Shown here in pieces: positions 45,668 through 55,498 of a stretch of DNA of 64,000 bases. The notes below the pieces were generated by a model. The model worked only from the letters and a program-made list of their open reading frames with translations, did no database searches and was not told where the DNA came from. Where the stretch lies: positions 62,001 to 126,000 of the forward strand of contig JACYLQ010000045.1 in NCBI GenBank assembly GCA_015272395.1, given 5' to 3'. A program made the translations under genes and the position numbers. The stretch's first letter is position 1, and each line of letters begins with the position of its first letter. This DNA comes from Calothrix sp. C42_A2020_038 (GTDB lineage Bacteria; Cyanobacteriota; Cyanobacteriia; Cyanobacteriales; Nostocaceae).

Positions 45668-46465
45668 TTAATCGTAGGAACGAAGGTTTGGTTTTGAGGA
45701 AACCTGATTTCTGCTCCCAAAATACTTGTTAATTACAACTCGATAGAAAAACAGGAAATTTCCAAGGAAATAGCGCTTCCATAGACGACGTGGTTCGGTA
45801 ATAAAACGTGACAACCACTCAAACCCGTTATCAGTCAGCCAAGAAGGCCCTCTGTTCACAGTATTTGTATAGAAGTCAAGACAGGCGCCTAGGGGTAGGA
45901 ACACACGCGCATTGATACGGTGGAAATTGTCTAAAATCCAACGTTCCTGTAATGGCATCCCAAAACCTATATATAAGATTCCCGGTTGGAATTGGTTAAT
46001 TTTTTGAATGACTGCATCATTTTCGGCGCCAGACTTTTGGAAATATCCGTGATGTCCCTGTACCTTTAAATTTGGTGCAATAAGATTAAATTTCTTAATT
46101 GCTTTCTCTGCTACACCTGGACGACCAGCAAGAATAAATAGAGAAACATTATTTTTCTCACAAGCCTTGACTAAATCTTCAATGTAGTCAGGACAAGTCA
46201 TGCGATGTTCCGAATTCACAGAACATCCACAAAACTTTGCTCCAAGCAAAACACCAAATCCATCACAGAAAACTAAGTCTGCATCATTTATGAACTCTCG
46301 GTACCAAGGCAGTTCATAGGCAAAATTCATCGCCCGAATATTAACATTACCGACAACTTTTTTTGTCTCAGTTTTGGCTGTGGATACTAAATATTCAATG
46401 AGTTGATGAACTGTTATTTTGTGAAATTTGGTATCTAGTACCGAAACTTCTGCAAAATTTTTCAT
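45668..46465 (-). CDS. WecG/TagA/CpsF-family glycosyltransferase
   Basis: 265 residues from the ATG at 46465, which has AAGGAG 9 bases upstream; the longer frame from 46522 has no ribosome site and overlaps the preceding gene. Family motifs: DADLVFCDGFGVLLGAKFCG (start of the active-site helix), LFILAGRPGVAEKAIKKF, YIGFGMPLQERWILDN and a C-terminal WLSRFITEPRRLWKRYFLGN. The family adds the second sugar, often N-acetylmannosamine or its acid, to polyprenyl-linked GlcNAc. A second member is at 58987-59784. Confidence 0.94.
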   Translation of the reverse strand: MKNFAEVSVLDTKFHKITVHQLIEYLVSTAKTETKKVVGNVNIRAMNFAYELPWYREFINDADLVFCDGFGVLLGAKFCGCSVNSEHRMTCPDYIEDLVKACEKNNVSLFILAGRPGVAEKAIKKFNLIAPNLKVQGHHGYFQKSGAENDAVIQKINQFQPGILYIGFGMPLQERWILDNFHRINARVFLPLGACLDFYTNTVNRGPSWLTDNGFEWLSRFITEPRRLWKRYFLGNFLFFYRVVINKYFGSRNQVSSKPNLRSYD

Positions 46466-46505
46466 GACAATCAGCTCCTTATTTAAATTTGAGCGTAGCA
46501 AGAAT

Positions 46506-47597
46506 TTAAGCTTTAACCCCAAGATTGATTGCTGGACTACCTGTAAAAGCCAAACTATAAATCTTCGTTAGAGAATTCATATAGTTAACAATATCTAAAT
46601 GCGCTACGCTAGCTCTGGCTCTTTGTCCTAGCATCAGACGCAACTGTTCATCTTTGATTAAAGACTCGATTGCATCTGATAATTGTTGAATATCACCTGG
46701 ATTTACTAGCAACCCATTATCATAGTTGATAACTAATTCTGGAATTCCTCCCACTGGTGTTGTGATTACAGGTAAACTCCAACTCATTGCTTCAATCAGA
46801 GCCATTGGTAAACCTTCGTTGTAAGAAGGTAAAACAAAGACATTTGCTTGATTTAGGAGTTCATCGCGTTGTGTCTGGTTTACCCAGTCAAGAATATTAA
46901 TAGAGCTTGTCAACTCCAAGCTTTTGACCAAATCTCGAGCTTTTTCACCTTCTCCATCTCCCGCTAGAGTTAAAGATGCCCGCTGTTTATGTTTTTCAGA
47001 GAGCTTTGCAAACGCGGAAATCAAATCAAATGCACCTTTTCGCTGACCAATACGCCCTAAGAACACAAAACTGACTGTTGAAGAATTTTGGCGCTCTGGA
47101 ACTTGAGATGGTAGTCTAACCGGATTAGGTAGCACTGTTACTTGTTCTACCTTGAGTTTGAGATTATCAACATAAAATTTTTTCCAACTCTCTGATAAAA
47201 CAATAAAGCGAGTAGATTTACTAAATATCCAACTCATCCATACTTGTATCAATGAAGGTAGTTTTGGGTAAAATTCATGAAAATTACAGCTATGAGCGTG
47301 CATTATTACTGGTTTCTGAAATATCAAAGTAATTAATGCAGTAATCATATGTCTGTATGCACTTCCACCTTCAGAAATATGAATGTGAATGACATCAGCT
47401 TTGTTAGCTAACAAACTCCCAACTAATTGTACTACTGCGGAAGAAAATACTAATAGTTTTTTGATCGCAGAACCTTTAGGTAAAGTTGGAATTAGCTTGA
47501 TACTTGTATTGCTTAAAGCTTCTTGAAGGATTAATTTTTCGACAGAAACTATTCCTCCCTGTCGTTCTAAGCTTTCGCCTAACATGAGGATTTTCAT
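46506..47597 (-). CDS. Glycosyltransferase family 4
   Basis: 363 residues. Opening MKILMLGESLERQGGIVSVEK, IMHAHSCNFHEFYPKL in the acceptor domain, FVFLGRIGQRKGAFDLI, LTLAGDGEGEKARDLV and LPSYNEGLPMALIEAMSWSLPVI with the full E-x7-E motif. Donor domain intact; substrate unknown. The stop lies 40 bases before the WecG-type start. Confidence 0.95.
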   Translation of the reverse strand: MKILMLGESLERQGGIVSVEKLILQEALSNTSIKLIPTLPKGSAIKKLLVFSSAVVQLVGSLLANKADVIHIHISEGGSAYRHMITALITLIFQKPVIMHAHSCNFHEFYPKLPSLIQVWMSWIFSKSTRFIVLSESWKKFYVDNLKLKVEQVTVLPNPVRLPSQVPERQNSSTVSFVFLGRIGQRKGAFDLISAFAKLSEKHKQRASLTLAGDGEGEKARDLVKSLELTSSINILDWVNQTQRDELLNQANVFVLPSYNEGLPMALIEAMSWSLPVITTPVGGIPELVINYDNGLLVNPGDIQQLSDAIESLIKDEQLRLMLGQRARASVAHLDIVNYMNSLTKIYSLAFTGSPAINLGVKA

Positions 47598-47752
47598 TTT
47601 TACTTCAACCTTTTATAATTTTTTGCTAGTCCACAAATTTAAGATATGGCTATACAAGCGCTACCTAAATAAAGTCATGCTTAACTAAAGAAATAAAGCT
47701 TATAAAGTCCAAGAGACGTTTCTTTTTATGATTTTTGCTTTAGTTCGATAGT

Positions 47753-49030
47753 TTATACAGTTAAATTGAGAGTGCCATTTAAATATCTCTCTCTTTTAAT
47801 TCGTGTTTTTTGAACAGCGCTAGAAAGAGATATGGATACATACAAAACCCATGTAAGCTGATTAGCAGCGAGTAAAGTTGGGACTTCACTATAGTTGAAA
47901 ATGAAAATAATGGTGAGGATTTGAAGCATCCAAAAATTTTCCATTTTCTTAGTTGTCATAATTAAAGAGATTACTCTATATAGAATAAATATACTATTAA
48001 TGATAAATATTGAACAACCTAACCAACCTAATTGGGTGAAAAGCTCAATGTAGCCGTTATGGCTGTGAAAATTAGTAAGGTCGGCATCTACTGGTGGCCA
48101 GCCTAACGGGTTCCTACGTGCAGCCTCAACACCAAACGCAGAATTCCAGAAAGCTCCTCCAAATCCGTACCCAAGCCAGGGACGCTCTTCTGCTACACTT
48201 ATAATTGCTTCCCATAAGGGTTGGCGCCCGGTCAAGTTAGATTCTTTACCTAAAATGTCACTAAAAATAACATTTAAATTACTTACAGAAAGTATACCTA
48301 TACCAATTGCCACAATTAATGCAGCAATTCCAAGAACAACACGCTGCTTATAGTGCTGTCTAACAATTTTAAAAAGTGGTACTAATGCAATGGCTGATAC
48401 TAAAGATACTACACTAGTTGAACTCTTAGAAAATATGATTAGGATTACTGCCAAGGCAAATCCTATTAGTGAAAGAAATCGCTTTTTATTGCCAGATAAA
48501 AAATTTAGTAATGCTAGAGTGGCTGCTAAAGTCATGATACTACCTAGCCCATTTTTGAATACATATATACCAGCCCATCCTAAATCTCCCTCTACGTTGG
48601 AAGCTTTGAGACCATAACTTGGTATTAATAGAATTGCTGCATAGCTTAAAAACCCAGAGAGAATGAAAACTTTTGAAAGTAATTGTGTTAATTCTACTGG
48701 AGTATAACGCGCAACTAAATATGCTCCAATCATCATTGTTCGTATCAAAGCCCTAAGCTTAAGATTGCTGACTTCCGGAGCTACAGACCAAGAAGTTGAA
48801 GCTAGAGCAATTATTAGTAGAAGCAGTAGCGTCCAATCTTTTGTACAAACATAGATAAAGCGTTTCCAACATCCTAGTATGAGAGGATAAATAATTATGT
48901 AAGCAAATACATTTACTGCTGAACGTATTGGAGGCGCCAAATCTACGTCTGCCGGAAATATGAGAAGTAGCAGAATTACAATCCCTGGCTCTAGCTTTCG
49001 CCATAATTGCCCAATCAATTGAGCTTTCAA
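47753..49030 (-). CDS. O-antigen ligase/polymerase family membrane protein
   Basis: 425 residues with ten or more hydrophobic segments and a soluble loop at about 290-330 containing RPWLGYGFGGAFWN and FHSHNGYIELFTQLGWLG. The HNGYIE-type motif is the recognisable mark of the Wzy_C/O-antigen ligase superfamily (PF04932). It starts at a TTG with GGAG 7 bases upstream. It would polymerise or ligate lipid-linked repeat units at the outer face of the inner membrane. Compared with the protein at 32626, it is the more typical member. Confidence 0.93.
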   Translation of the reverse strand: MKAQLIGQLWRKLEPGIVILLLLIFPADVDLAPPIRSAVNVFAYIIIYPLILGCWKRFIYVCTKDWTLLLLLIIALASTSWSVAPEVSNLKLRALIRTMMIGAYLVARYTPVELTQLLSKVFILSGFLSYAAILLIPSYGLKASNVEGDLGWAGIYVFKNGLGSIMTLAATLALLNFLSGNKKRFLSLIGFALAVILIIFSKSSTSVVSLVSAIALVPLFKIVRQHYKQRVVLGIAALIVAIGIGILSVSNLNVIFSDILGKESNLTGRQPLWEAIISVAEERPWLGYGFGGAFWNSAFGVEAARRNPLGWPPVDADLTNFHSHNGYIELFTQLGWLGCSIFIINSIFILYRVISLIMTTKKMENFWMLQILTIIFIFNYSEVPTLLAANQLTWVLYVSISLSSAVQKTRIKRERYLNGTLNLTV

Positions 49031-49070
49031 TGTTTTTCTCCAAATAACAAACAGTTAATTTGTAATGAAC

Positions 49071-50324
49071 TTAATTTTTTGCAGACAAAATTTCTTGAAA
49101 CAAAGATGTATAGCGACGCGCTTGTATTAAAAGAGTGAATTCTTGCTCTACTTTGGTAATGGCGCCTTTTGCTAGCTTTTGGTAGCGATCAGGGTCTTCT
49201 AAAACCCAGGCAATTCCTTTTGCTAGGTCATCTATTTTGTATGGTTGTGCCAGATAACCGTTTTTTTGATGTTCAATCATATCTGGCATTCCACCAATGT
49301 TGAAGGCAACACAAGGTGTACCGCAGGCAAGTGATTCCATCACTGTATTAGCTAAGTTTTCCTGCGTTGAGGGAGCGACAAATACATCTGCAGCAGAATA
49401 AACCAAAGCTAGCATTAAGTCATCACTCAGGGTGCCTAAATAATGAGACTTAAAACCAAACTCTGGTGAGTTTTCAGGAGTCGAAGAACCAAAAATTACA
49501 AGTTCTATTTGCTCGCTCCACCCAGCTTTGCTTAAATCTTGAAGCGCTGGTTGTAATAGGTGAAGTCCTTTACGACTATCACTGGTTGCTTGCAGCGCAC
49601 CGAAAACTACAAGCTGTTTATCGATAGGTAAATTAAGCAATTCCCGCGCTATTTGTTTAGATATCGGTTTATAAATCCTGGTGTCAAGACCATTGGGAAT
49701 AACTTCAACACGATAATTTTTAAACAGAGTGCTTTGTCGCGCACAGGTAGCTAACCAAGAACTAGGAGTAACTAAAGTCAAGTCAAGATTTTTCCAAGCT
49801 TTGACTTTACGCTCAAAAACCCAACGTGATAAATCCCAGTCTTGACTACTACCTAGTTGAGGACAGGCGCCACAAGATTTTGTATAGCGATTGCAGTCCT
49901 GGTTATAATGGCACCCACCCGTAAATGCCCACATATCGTGGAGCGTCCAAACCAAGGGTTTTCCTAGTTTCGCGATAGTTTCAATTTGCACATAGCCTTC
50001 ATTCATCCAGTGTAAATTAATTACATCAGGGCTGAAACGAGAGAAATTTTGTGCAACTTTGTCGGGAAACCACTGAAGAGAGAATGTTACGCTATCACGT
50101 TGACGGTAGAACTTTAGAGGTAAAGCGTCAAAGCTAAGTCTTGCTCTGGCCATTCCTTGCGCTAGTCTAGTTTTTGGTGCTGTAATCGCCTTACCATCAG
50201 TGCCTTTACCTTGCACAAACATGCGAGAGTCTACACCAATTTCCTGCAAACCTTTGTGTAAACGATAAGCAGCAGTACCAGAACCATTGGCTCTATCATA
50301 TGTACTGATAAGTGAAACTTGCAT
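49071..50324 (-). CDS. Glycosyltransferase family 4
   Basis: 417 residues. I chose the ATG at 50324, giving MQVSLISTYDRANGSGTAAY, rather than the in-frame TTG at 50336; the ATG lies 4 bases after the preceding stop. VWTLHDMWAFTGGCHYNQDC and CGACPQLG form a Cys-rich loop typical of one GT4 branch. The donor domain has VVFGALQATSDSRKGLHLL and VAPSTQENLANTVMESLACGTP. The chain has the E-x7-E pair in ENLANTVMES. Sugar unknown. Confidence 0.93.
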   Translation of the reverse strand: MQVSLISTYDRANGSGTAAYRLHKGLQEIGVDSRMFVQGKGTDGKAITAPKTRLAQGMARARLSFDALPLKFYRQRDSVTFSLQWFPDKVAQNFSRFSPDVINLHWMNEGYVQIETIAKLGKPLVWTLHDMWAFTGGCHYNQDCNRYTKSCGACPQLGSSQDWDLSRWVFERKVKAWKNLDLTLVTPSSWLATCARQSTLFKNYRVEVIPNGLDTRIYKPISKQIARELLNLPIDKQLVVFGALQATSDSRKGLHLLQPALQDLSKAGWSEQIELVIFGSSTPENSPEFGFKSHYLGTLSDDLMLALVYSAADVFVAPSTQENLANTVMESLACGTPCVAFNIGGMPDMIEHQKNGYLAQPYKIDDLAKGIAWVLEDPDRYQKLAKGAITKVEQEFTLLIQARRYTSLFQEILSAKN

Positions 50325-50328
50325 AAGT

Positions 50329-51261
50329 TCATCCAACCTGATTTGTTATGAGCTTTTTGACATTGGATTTGAATTTTTTCAAAAACCCACCCTCAAATGC
50401 AACTCTTTGAGTAAAGTTATCTGCTTTCGCGTTACGAATTACAAATGGCGGATGTTTTAATGGAAATTCAATTGCCTCTATAGGCATATCAACTGTTTTG
50501 TTATCTTTTTTAAAATTATGTGTAGCATCTGTATCAAAACCAATATGAGAAATCATGTTGACATTGGGAATAATGCTTAAAGCATTTTGAAGCCAGCAAG
50601 TAAATGTCCACTGATAATCCCAAGTGTCTATCTGTTTATCATATGTAGACTGAAATAGTTCAGTCCAATATGTGACTGCTTGCATATCCATTAGTATGTA
50701 CTGGAGAAGATTATTCTCTTTAGCTTCTTCCCATTGCTTCATCTCGAAATCATAATACTGCCATGCTCGGCGCCAGGTTGCCCATCCCCAGGAGTGCCAA
50801 TAGCGAGAAAAGTAGTAGCTGTATTCTGTTCGTTGATGTCCCAATTGTACATTCTGTGCCGAAATTGAGAAAACTCGTTTATCATGTCTATAGCGTTCGA
50901 GTAATTCTTCGCATAAACGGAAAAAGGTTGGATGAGGAACAACATCATCTTCTAGTATTATTGCCTCCTCTACTTGGTCAAAAACCCAGTTCAAACCACT
51001 AGAAATTCGATCTCTACAGGTTAAATAAGTCTCAGAGTAATTTTTGATCACCTCACAGTCCCAGTCTACTCGTTCAATAATCGCGCGAGTTGCTTTGCAC
51101 TTTTCTAGCTCGTCAGGACGGTTGTTACGAGGTGCATTTGCAATTACAAATAATTTTGCTGGTTTGACTTGACGAATTACTTCAAATACCTTCTCAGTTG
51201 TATGAGGTCTTTTGAAGATCATAAAAACTACTGGAGTTTTTAATTGATTCTCATCGCTCAT
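50329..51261 (-). CDS. GT-A glycosyltransferase, HlpA-like (tandem copy 1)
   Basis: 310 residues. TPVVFMIFKRPHTTEKVF opens the fold, VWDQVEEAIILEDDVVPHP-type sequence gives an acidic E-D-D metal motif (ILEDDVVPHPTFF), and SRYWHSWGWATWRRAWQYYD and CWLQNALSIIPNVNMISHIG follow. This pattern fits the group of cyanobacterial and proteobacterial proteins often called hemolytic protein HlpA-like, which resemble N-acetylglucosaminyltransferase I. The region 50381-50976 is identical, base for base, to 51317-51912 in the neighbouring copy. The N-terminal third differs between them. Start ATG at 51261. Confidence 0.87.
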   Translation of the reverse strand: MSDENQLKTPVVFMIFKRPHTTEKVFEVIRQVKPAKLFVIANAPRNNRPDELEKCKATRAIIERVDWDCEVIKNYSETYLTCRDRISSGLNWVFDQVEEAIILEDDVVPHPTFFRLCEELLERYRHDKRVFSISAQNVQLGHQRTEYSYYFSRYWHSWGWATWRRAWQYYDFEMKQWEEAKENNLLQYILMDMQAVTYWTELFQSTYDKQIDTWDYQWTFTCWLQNALSIIPNVNMISHIGFDTDATHNFKKDNKTVDMPIEAIEFPLKHPPFVIRNAKADNFTQRVAFEGGFLKKFKSNVKKLITNQVG

Positions 51262-51270
51262 GATCTGTTT

Positions 51271-52197
51271 CTAAATTAATTTTACAAGCTTTTTAACATT
51301 CGATTTTAATTGCTTAAAAAACCCACCCTCAAATGCAACTCTTTGAGTAAAGTTATCTGCTTTCGCGTTACGAATTACAAATGGCGGATGTTTTAATGGA
51401 AATTCAATTGCCTCTATAGGCATATCAACTGTTTTGTTATCTTTTTTAAAATTATGTGTAGCATCTGTATCAAAACCAATATGAGAAATCATGTTGACAT
51501 TGGGAATAATGCTTAAAGCATTTTGAAGCCAGCAAGTAAATGTCCACTGATAATCCCAAGTGTCTATCTGTTTATCATATGTAGACTGAAATAGTTCAGT
51601 CCAATATGTGACTGCTTGCATATCCATTAGTATGTACTGGAGAAGATTATTCTCTTTAGCTTCTTCCCATTGCTTCATCTCGAAATCATAATACTGCCAT
51701 GCTCGGCGCCAGGTTGCCCATCCCCAGGAGTGCCAATAGCGAGAAAAGTAGTAGCTGTATTCTGTTCGTTGATGTCCCAATTGTACATTCTGTGCCGAAA
51801 TTGAGAAAACTCGTTTATCATGTCTATAGCGTTCGAGTAATTCTTCGCATAAACGGAAAAAGGTTGGATGAGGAACAACATCATCTTCTAGTATTATTGC
51901 CTCCTCTACTTGAGCGAAAACCCAGTCCAAGCCACTAACAACTCTTCTTCCGCAGGCTAAATTAGTCTCAGAATAATTTTTGATCACTTCGCAATCCCAG
52001 TCCACACGTTCAATAATCGCGCGAGTTGCTTTGCACTTTTCTGGTTCGTCAGAGCGATTACTACGAGGACCATCTGCGATTACAAACAGTTTTGGTGGTT
52101 TGGCTTGACGAATCGCTTCAAATACTTTCTCAGTTGTATGAGGTCTTTTAAAGATGATAAAAACTACTGGGGTTTTGAGTTGAAAATCTTGGCTCAT
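51271..52197 (-). CDS. GT-A glycosyltransferase, HlpA-like (tandem copy 2)
   Basis: 308 residues from the ATG at 52197, which has AGGA 6 bases upstream; the ATG at 52212 lacks one. Same domain order and motifs as the copy at 50329-51261 (ILEDDVVPHPTFF and WGWATWRRAW). Protein sequence is identical across most of the C-terminal two thirds, while the N-terminal third shows scattered differences, for example IADGPRSNRSDE against IANAPRNNRPDE. The last few residues also differ. Copy 1 starts 10 bases downstream. Confidence 0.87.
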   Translation of the reverse strand: MSQDFQLKTPVVFIIFKRPHTTEKVFEAIRQAKPPKLFVIADGPRSNRSDEPEKCKATRAIIERVDWDCEVIKNYSETNLACGRRVVSGLDWVFAQVEEAIILEDDVVPHPTFFRLCEELLERYRHDKRVFSISAQNVQLGHQRTEYSYYFSRYWHSWGWATWRRAWQYYDFEMKQWEEAKENNLLQYILMDMQAVTYWTELFQSTYDKQIDTWDYQWTFTCWLQNALSIIPNVNMISHIGFDTDATHNFKKDNKTVDMPIEAIEFPLKHPPFVIRNAKADNFTQRVAFEGGFFKQLKSNVKKLVKLI

Positions 52198-52262
52198 TAT
52201 TTTCCTGTACATATTTACAAGTATGTGACTTACAAGTACGTGAAAAATTAATTAATAATTAT

Positions 52263-53522
52263 TTACAAATGCTCAACTTCTAATTGGTATATTGATTTAA
52301 TCTGTAAAGATTTGCTTGAATCCAATAATGCAATTTTACAAATTTGCTCTAACTTTTGAATATCCACATATATATCTCTATGATGAGCAGGCTTATTTTG
52401 AGCAATGCTTTCACTTTGCAAGTAAAAATAATTTAGGTCTCCATGATTCGCTAATACGTAAAAGCAGTTATTTGTGAAGCCATCCGGAAAAATTTCAATA
52501 ACCGTTGTTTTTGGTTGTGCAAATAGCAAATTAGTTAATGCAGCACCGTGGGGAGCAACTATTGCCTCAGCTTGAGAAAATATTTCCGCTTGCTCTTGAA
52601 CCGTCTTATTATCCATTTGTACTGTTTTAAAGCCGTAAGTCGAGAGTAAGTCAATGACTTCATCCTCATTAATTACTCTTCTTCGATTGACATTACCCCT
52701 TTGTACGTAAAAACGGTTTTTCTGCGTTTCTGTATCTGTTTTACATAGACCCTGGCATTGATTCTGGAACAAATTTCTAGTAAAATGATATGCTTCAGAG
52801 CTAATTGGGTCATTAACACCAATAAATCGACTACTAATAGCAGCTACTAGTTTATCTGCTGTACAGGATTCTTGAATAATTTTTTCCATAGAAATGCCTG
52901 CTTTTGCCAAAGTCTCTTTATGAAAACCAGATAGTGGAAATTGCCCAACGTAGAAAAAATCAATATCTGTCAAATTGTAATACTTCTGATAAAACCTCAG
53001 AAGTGGCAAGGTCACACACATCCAGTGATAGTAATTTGATGGTTCTGGGTCTGATAAATATGCTACTTTTCCAGACAATTTCATGACGTTTGTAAGAGAT
53101 TGTATGTATACAGGTAAATTATCAAACTTTATTCTATATCCTCCAATTACATTGAAATTTTTATCTAGCAAATGATTATTACGAAAAGAAAATCCGCAAT
53201 CTATAGTTTCGATCAGAACTGTTTCAGCGACTGTCACAAATGGTTTAATATCATCTAATACCTGTTCAGGAAGATGCTTCGCTGCCTGAGTTACTATCTC
53301 TTCTGTAATTTTGTGAATTTTAGTATTTTCATGACAAATGCGGAAAATTTCTTCCGCATTGTCAAAATTTATCCGAAGATAGTCATTGACAGTTAAAAAC
53401 CCTAATTTTTTGAGTAAAGGTAAGATTTTTAATTGTCTTAATATTTTAAACAGCGTTAGCTTAATTTCACCTCGCAGATGATCAGAAAATAATTCTTGGT
53501 ACAGTTGTTTAACAAGTTTCAT
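52263..53522 (-). CDS. Glycosyltransferase family 61
   Basis: 419 residues. The family block is clear: KNRFYVQRGNVNRRRVINE, then EDEVIDLLSTYGFKTVQMD, then AEIFSQAEAIVAPHGAALTN and LLFAQPKTTVIEIFPDG. These correspond to the conserved nucleotide-sugar site of GT61 enzymes, which in bacteria occur in glycan loci and in plants include xylosyltransferases and arabinosyltransferases. A GH10 xylanase at 41026 in the same half makes a pentose-containing product worth considering (inference). Its start is the ATG at 53522. Confidence 0.9.
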   Translation of the reverse strand: MKLVKQLYQELFSDHLRGEIKLTLFKILRQLKILPLLKKLGFLTVNDYLRINFDNAEEIFRICHENTKIHKITEEIVTQAAKHLPEQVLDDIKPFVTVAETVLIETIDCGFSFRNNHLLDKNFNVIGGYRIKFDNLPVYIQSLTNVMKLSGKVAYLSDPEPSNYYHWMCVTLPLLRFYQKYYNLTDIDFFYVGQFPLSGFHKETLAKAGISMEKIIQESCTADKLVAAISSRFIGVNDPISSEAYHFTRNLFQNQCQGLCKTDTETQKNRFYVQRGNVNRRRVINEDEVIDLLSTYGFKTVQMDNKTVQEQAEIFSQAEAIVAPHGAALTNLLFAQPKTTVIEIFPDGFTNNCFYVLANHGDLNYFYLQSESIAQNKPAHHRDIYVDIQKLEQICKIALLDSSKSLQIKSIYQLEVEHL

Positions 53523-53577
53523 AACTTAATATAGATTACTAGTGTACAATCGTTAACTTTACAAATTCATCAAAAAT

Positions 53578-55380
53578 TTAAACTTGCTGTACAACTTCTT
53601 TATAACTACCTGATTTGACTATGCGTCCTTTCTCAAGTAAGTAAATTCGGTCGCAATGCTCAACTGTTGAGAGGCGATGGGCAATGATAATCATCGTTTT
53701 TGTACCAGACAAAGACCGAATTGCATCTGTAACAAGGGCTTCAGTTTCATTATCAAGAGCGGATGTCGCTTCATCCAGGACTAAAATTTCTCTCTCAAAA
53801 TACAGCGCGCGGGCAATTCCTATACGTTGGCGCTGTCCTCCAGAAAGACGCACACCTTTTTCGCCAACAGAAGTGTGAATTCCTTCTGGTAGCTGTTGAA
53901 TTAGTTCTTCTAGTTGAGCAGTTTTGATTGCTTTATGTAGCTTTCCGGAGTCAATGAGATGGTCTGGAACACCGAAAGCTATATTTCTTTCTATCGTGTC
54001 GTCTAGCAGAGAAATTGACTGAGGAATATATCCAATCAAATTTTGCCAAGAACGAAGATTATTATATATAGAAACATCATCAACACGAATGTCTCCATTG
54101 TTTGGTTCTAAAAGTCCCAAAATAACATCTACTAGTGTTGTTTTACCTGCACCTGATTTTCCAATTAGAGCAATAGATTTTCCTTTTTCTAGGCTAAAAG
54201 ACATATCTTCAATAGCAGGCTTTGATATACCAGGGTAACAATAAGTTAAGTTAACTAAATCAACTTTGTCTGTGAAAGACATCGTTTGATTTTTCGCTAG
54301 CTGAGAATTGTCGCCTTTAATGAGATTTAAGTTTAAACTTGAGTGAGAATAGTTTTTACCGTCACGCTCTATTTCTTTAAGATCAAGATATAGCGCATCT
54401 ATTGAATAGGCATGACTTCTCATTTGCGCTACTGCTTGTACACATTGGCTTGCCGAAGGTATCAAACGAATTGAGCCTACAGCAAAAACTGCCAAAATTG
54501 AAGTTAAGTTTTGTGTATCATCAGTAATAAAAAATGTAGATATTGATATAAACATTACTATGAATATTATTAGAGAAGTCTCAATTAGAATACGTGGTAG
54601 TAAATCGGCGCCAAAGTACAAAGTCGCGGCTCTTGAATGTAACTTAGTTTGTTGAGCCATGTGTTGTTCAAAATAACTTTCACAGCCAATTACTCTAGTT
54701 TCTTTAATTCCTCCTAAGCTGTGATTGATGATTCGCACCATTTCTTGGTAAGTATTAGACATTGTTTCACCCCACTTACCAAATTTTTTTCCAAGCTTTT
54801 GGAATATTAATACGATGGGCAGAATGATTCCCAACATCATCCCCAAAAGTAATGAGTTTGTCTTGGCAAGCAACAACAATAAAATAACTGTTACTGTCAA
54901 ATTTGCAACAGAATTTAATAACGGCAGCATACAGTAATGAGCGAATGCTTCCGTTTCCAAAATAACGTTTTTAATTATGCTTGCTGTATTTCTAGTTAAA
55001 TGAAATGTATAGGGAACAGTTAGATAAGTATGTAACAATTTAGAAACAAGTATACTTTTTTGCTCAAAGCTAAATTTGACAATATACAACCTAGCTAGGA
55101 AATATATTAATGACTTGATGCAAAATACGGTAATAATCAGTAGTCCTAACACTAGGATAAAATCCTTTTCAGACTCCATACCCAGTTGAGTATACAAAAA
55201 ATTGAGTGAAGGTACACTTTGAATGGACTTAGGATTAGTTGATAAGTTTAAAAATGGTCCAATCAGTCCGACACCCAAAGTTTCTAGTAAAGAAGCTACT
55301 GTAAATACAATAAGCAGAAAAACTAGACTTTTTTTAGCTTCTCCAATTATGTATAAGACTTTAGAAAGATAATTGAACAC
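53578..55380 (-). CDS. ABC exporter, half-transporter with fused permease and ATPase (PglK/MsbA type)
   Basis: 600 residues. Six membrane segments occupy about residues 15-330. The ATPase domain follows with Walker A GKSGAGKTT near 410, signature LSGGQRQRIGIARAL near 513 and Walker B ILVLDEATSALD near 533. As a homodimer it would flip a lipid-linked oligosaccharide across the inner membrane, as PglK does, or export a glycolipid, as HepA-type proteins are believed to do. It starts at a GTG (55380) with AGGAG 12 bases upstream. No Wzx flippase gene is present in the window, so this is the best candidate for that step of the minus-strand pathway. Confidence 0.92.
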   Translation of the reverse strand: MFNYLSKVLYIIGEAKKSLVFLLIVFTVASLLETLGVGLIGPFLNLSTNPKSIQSVPSLNFLYTQLGMESEKDFILVLGLLIITVFCIKSLIYFLARLYIVKFSFEQKSILVSKLLHTYLTVPYTFHLTRNTASIIKNVILETEAFAHYCMLPLLNSVANLTVTVILLLLLAKTNSLLLGMMLGIILPIVLIFQKLGKKFGKWGETMSNTYQEMVRIINHSLGGIKETRVIGCESYFEQHMAQQTKLHSRAATLYFGADLLPRILIETSLIIFIVMFISISTFFITDDTQNLTSILAVFAVGSIRLIPSASQCVQAVAQMRSHAYSIDALYLDLKEIERDGKNYSHSSLNLNLIKGDNSQLAKNQTMSFTDKVDLVNLTYCYPGISKPAIEDMSFSLEKGKSIALIGKSGAGKTTLVDVILGLLEPNNGDIRVDDVSIYNNLRSWQNLIGYIPQSISLLDDTIERNIAFGVPDHLIDSGKLHKAIKTAQLEELIQQLPEGIHTSVGEKGVRLSGGQRQRIGIARALYFEREILVLDEATSALDNETEALVTDAIRSLSGTKTMIIIAHRLSTVEHCDRIYLLEKGRIVKSGSYKEVVQQV

Positions 55381-55498
55381 TGAGTTTAAACGCTCCTATT
55401 ACAAGATAAAAATAAAAGAAATTACGGGCAGAAGAAACTGACAACGCACGCATAAGCATGTACTTTCACTCAGCATCCGAACTTTGAGCTTTACACTT

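Noticed and set aside
50739-51938. Identical antisense frames in both tandem glycosyltransferases
   Set aside because: They are identical only because they lie within the identical 596-bp block; the coding strand carries clear transferase motifs.
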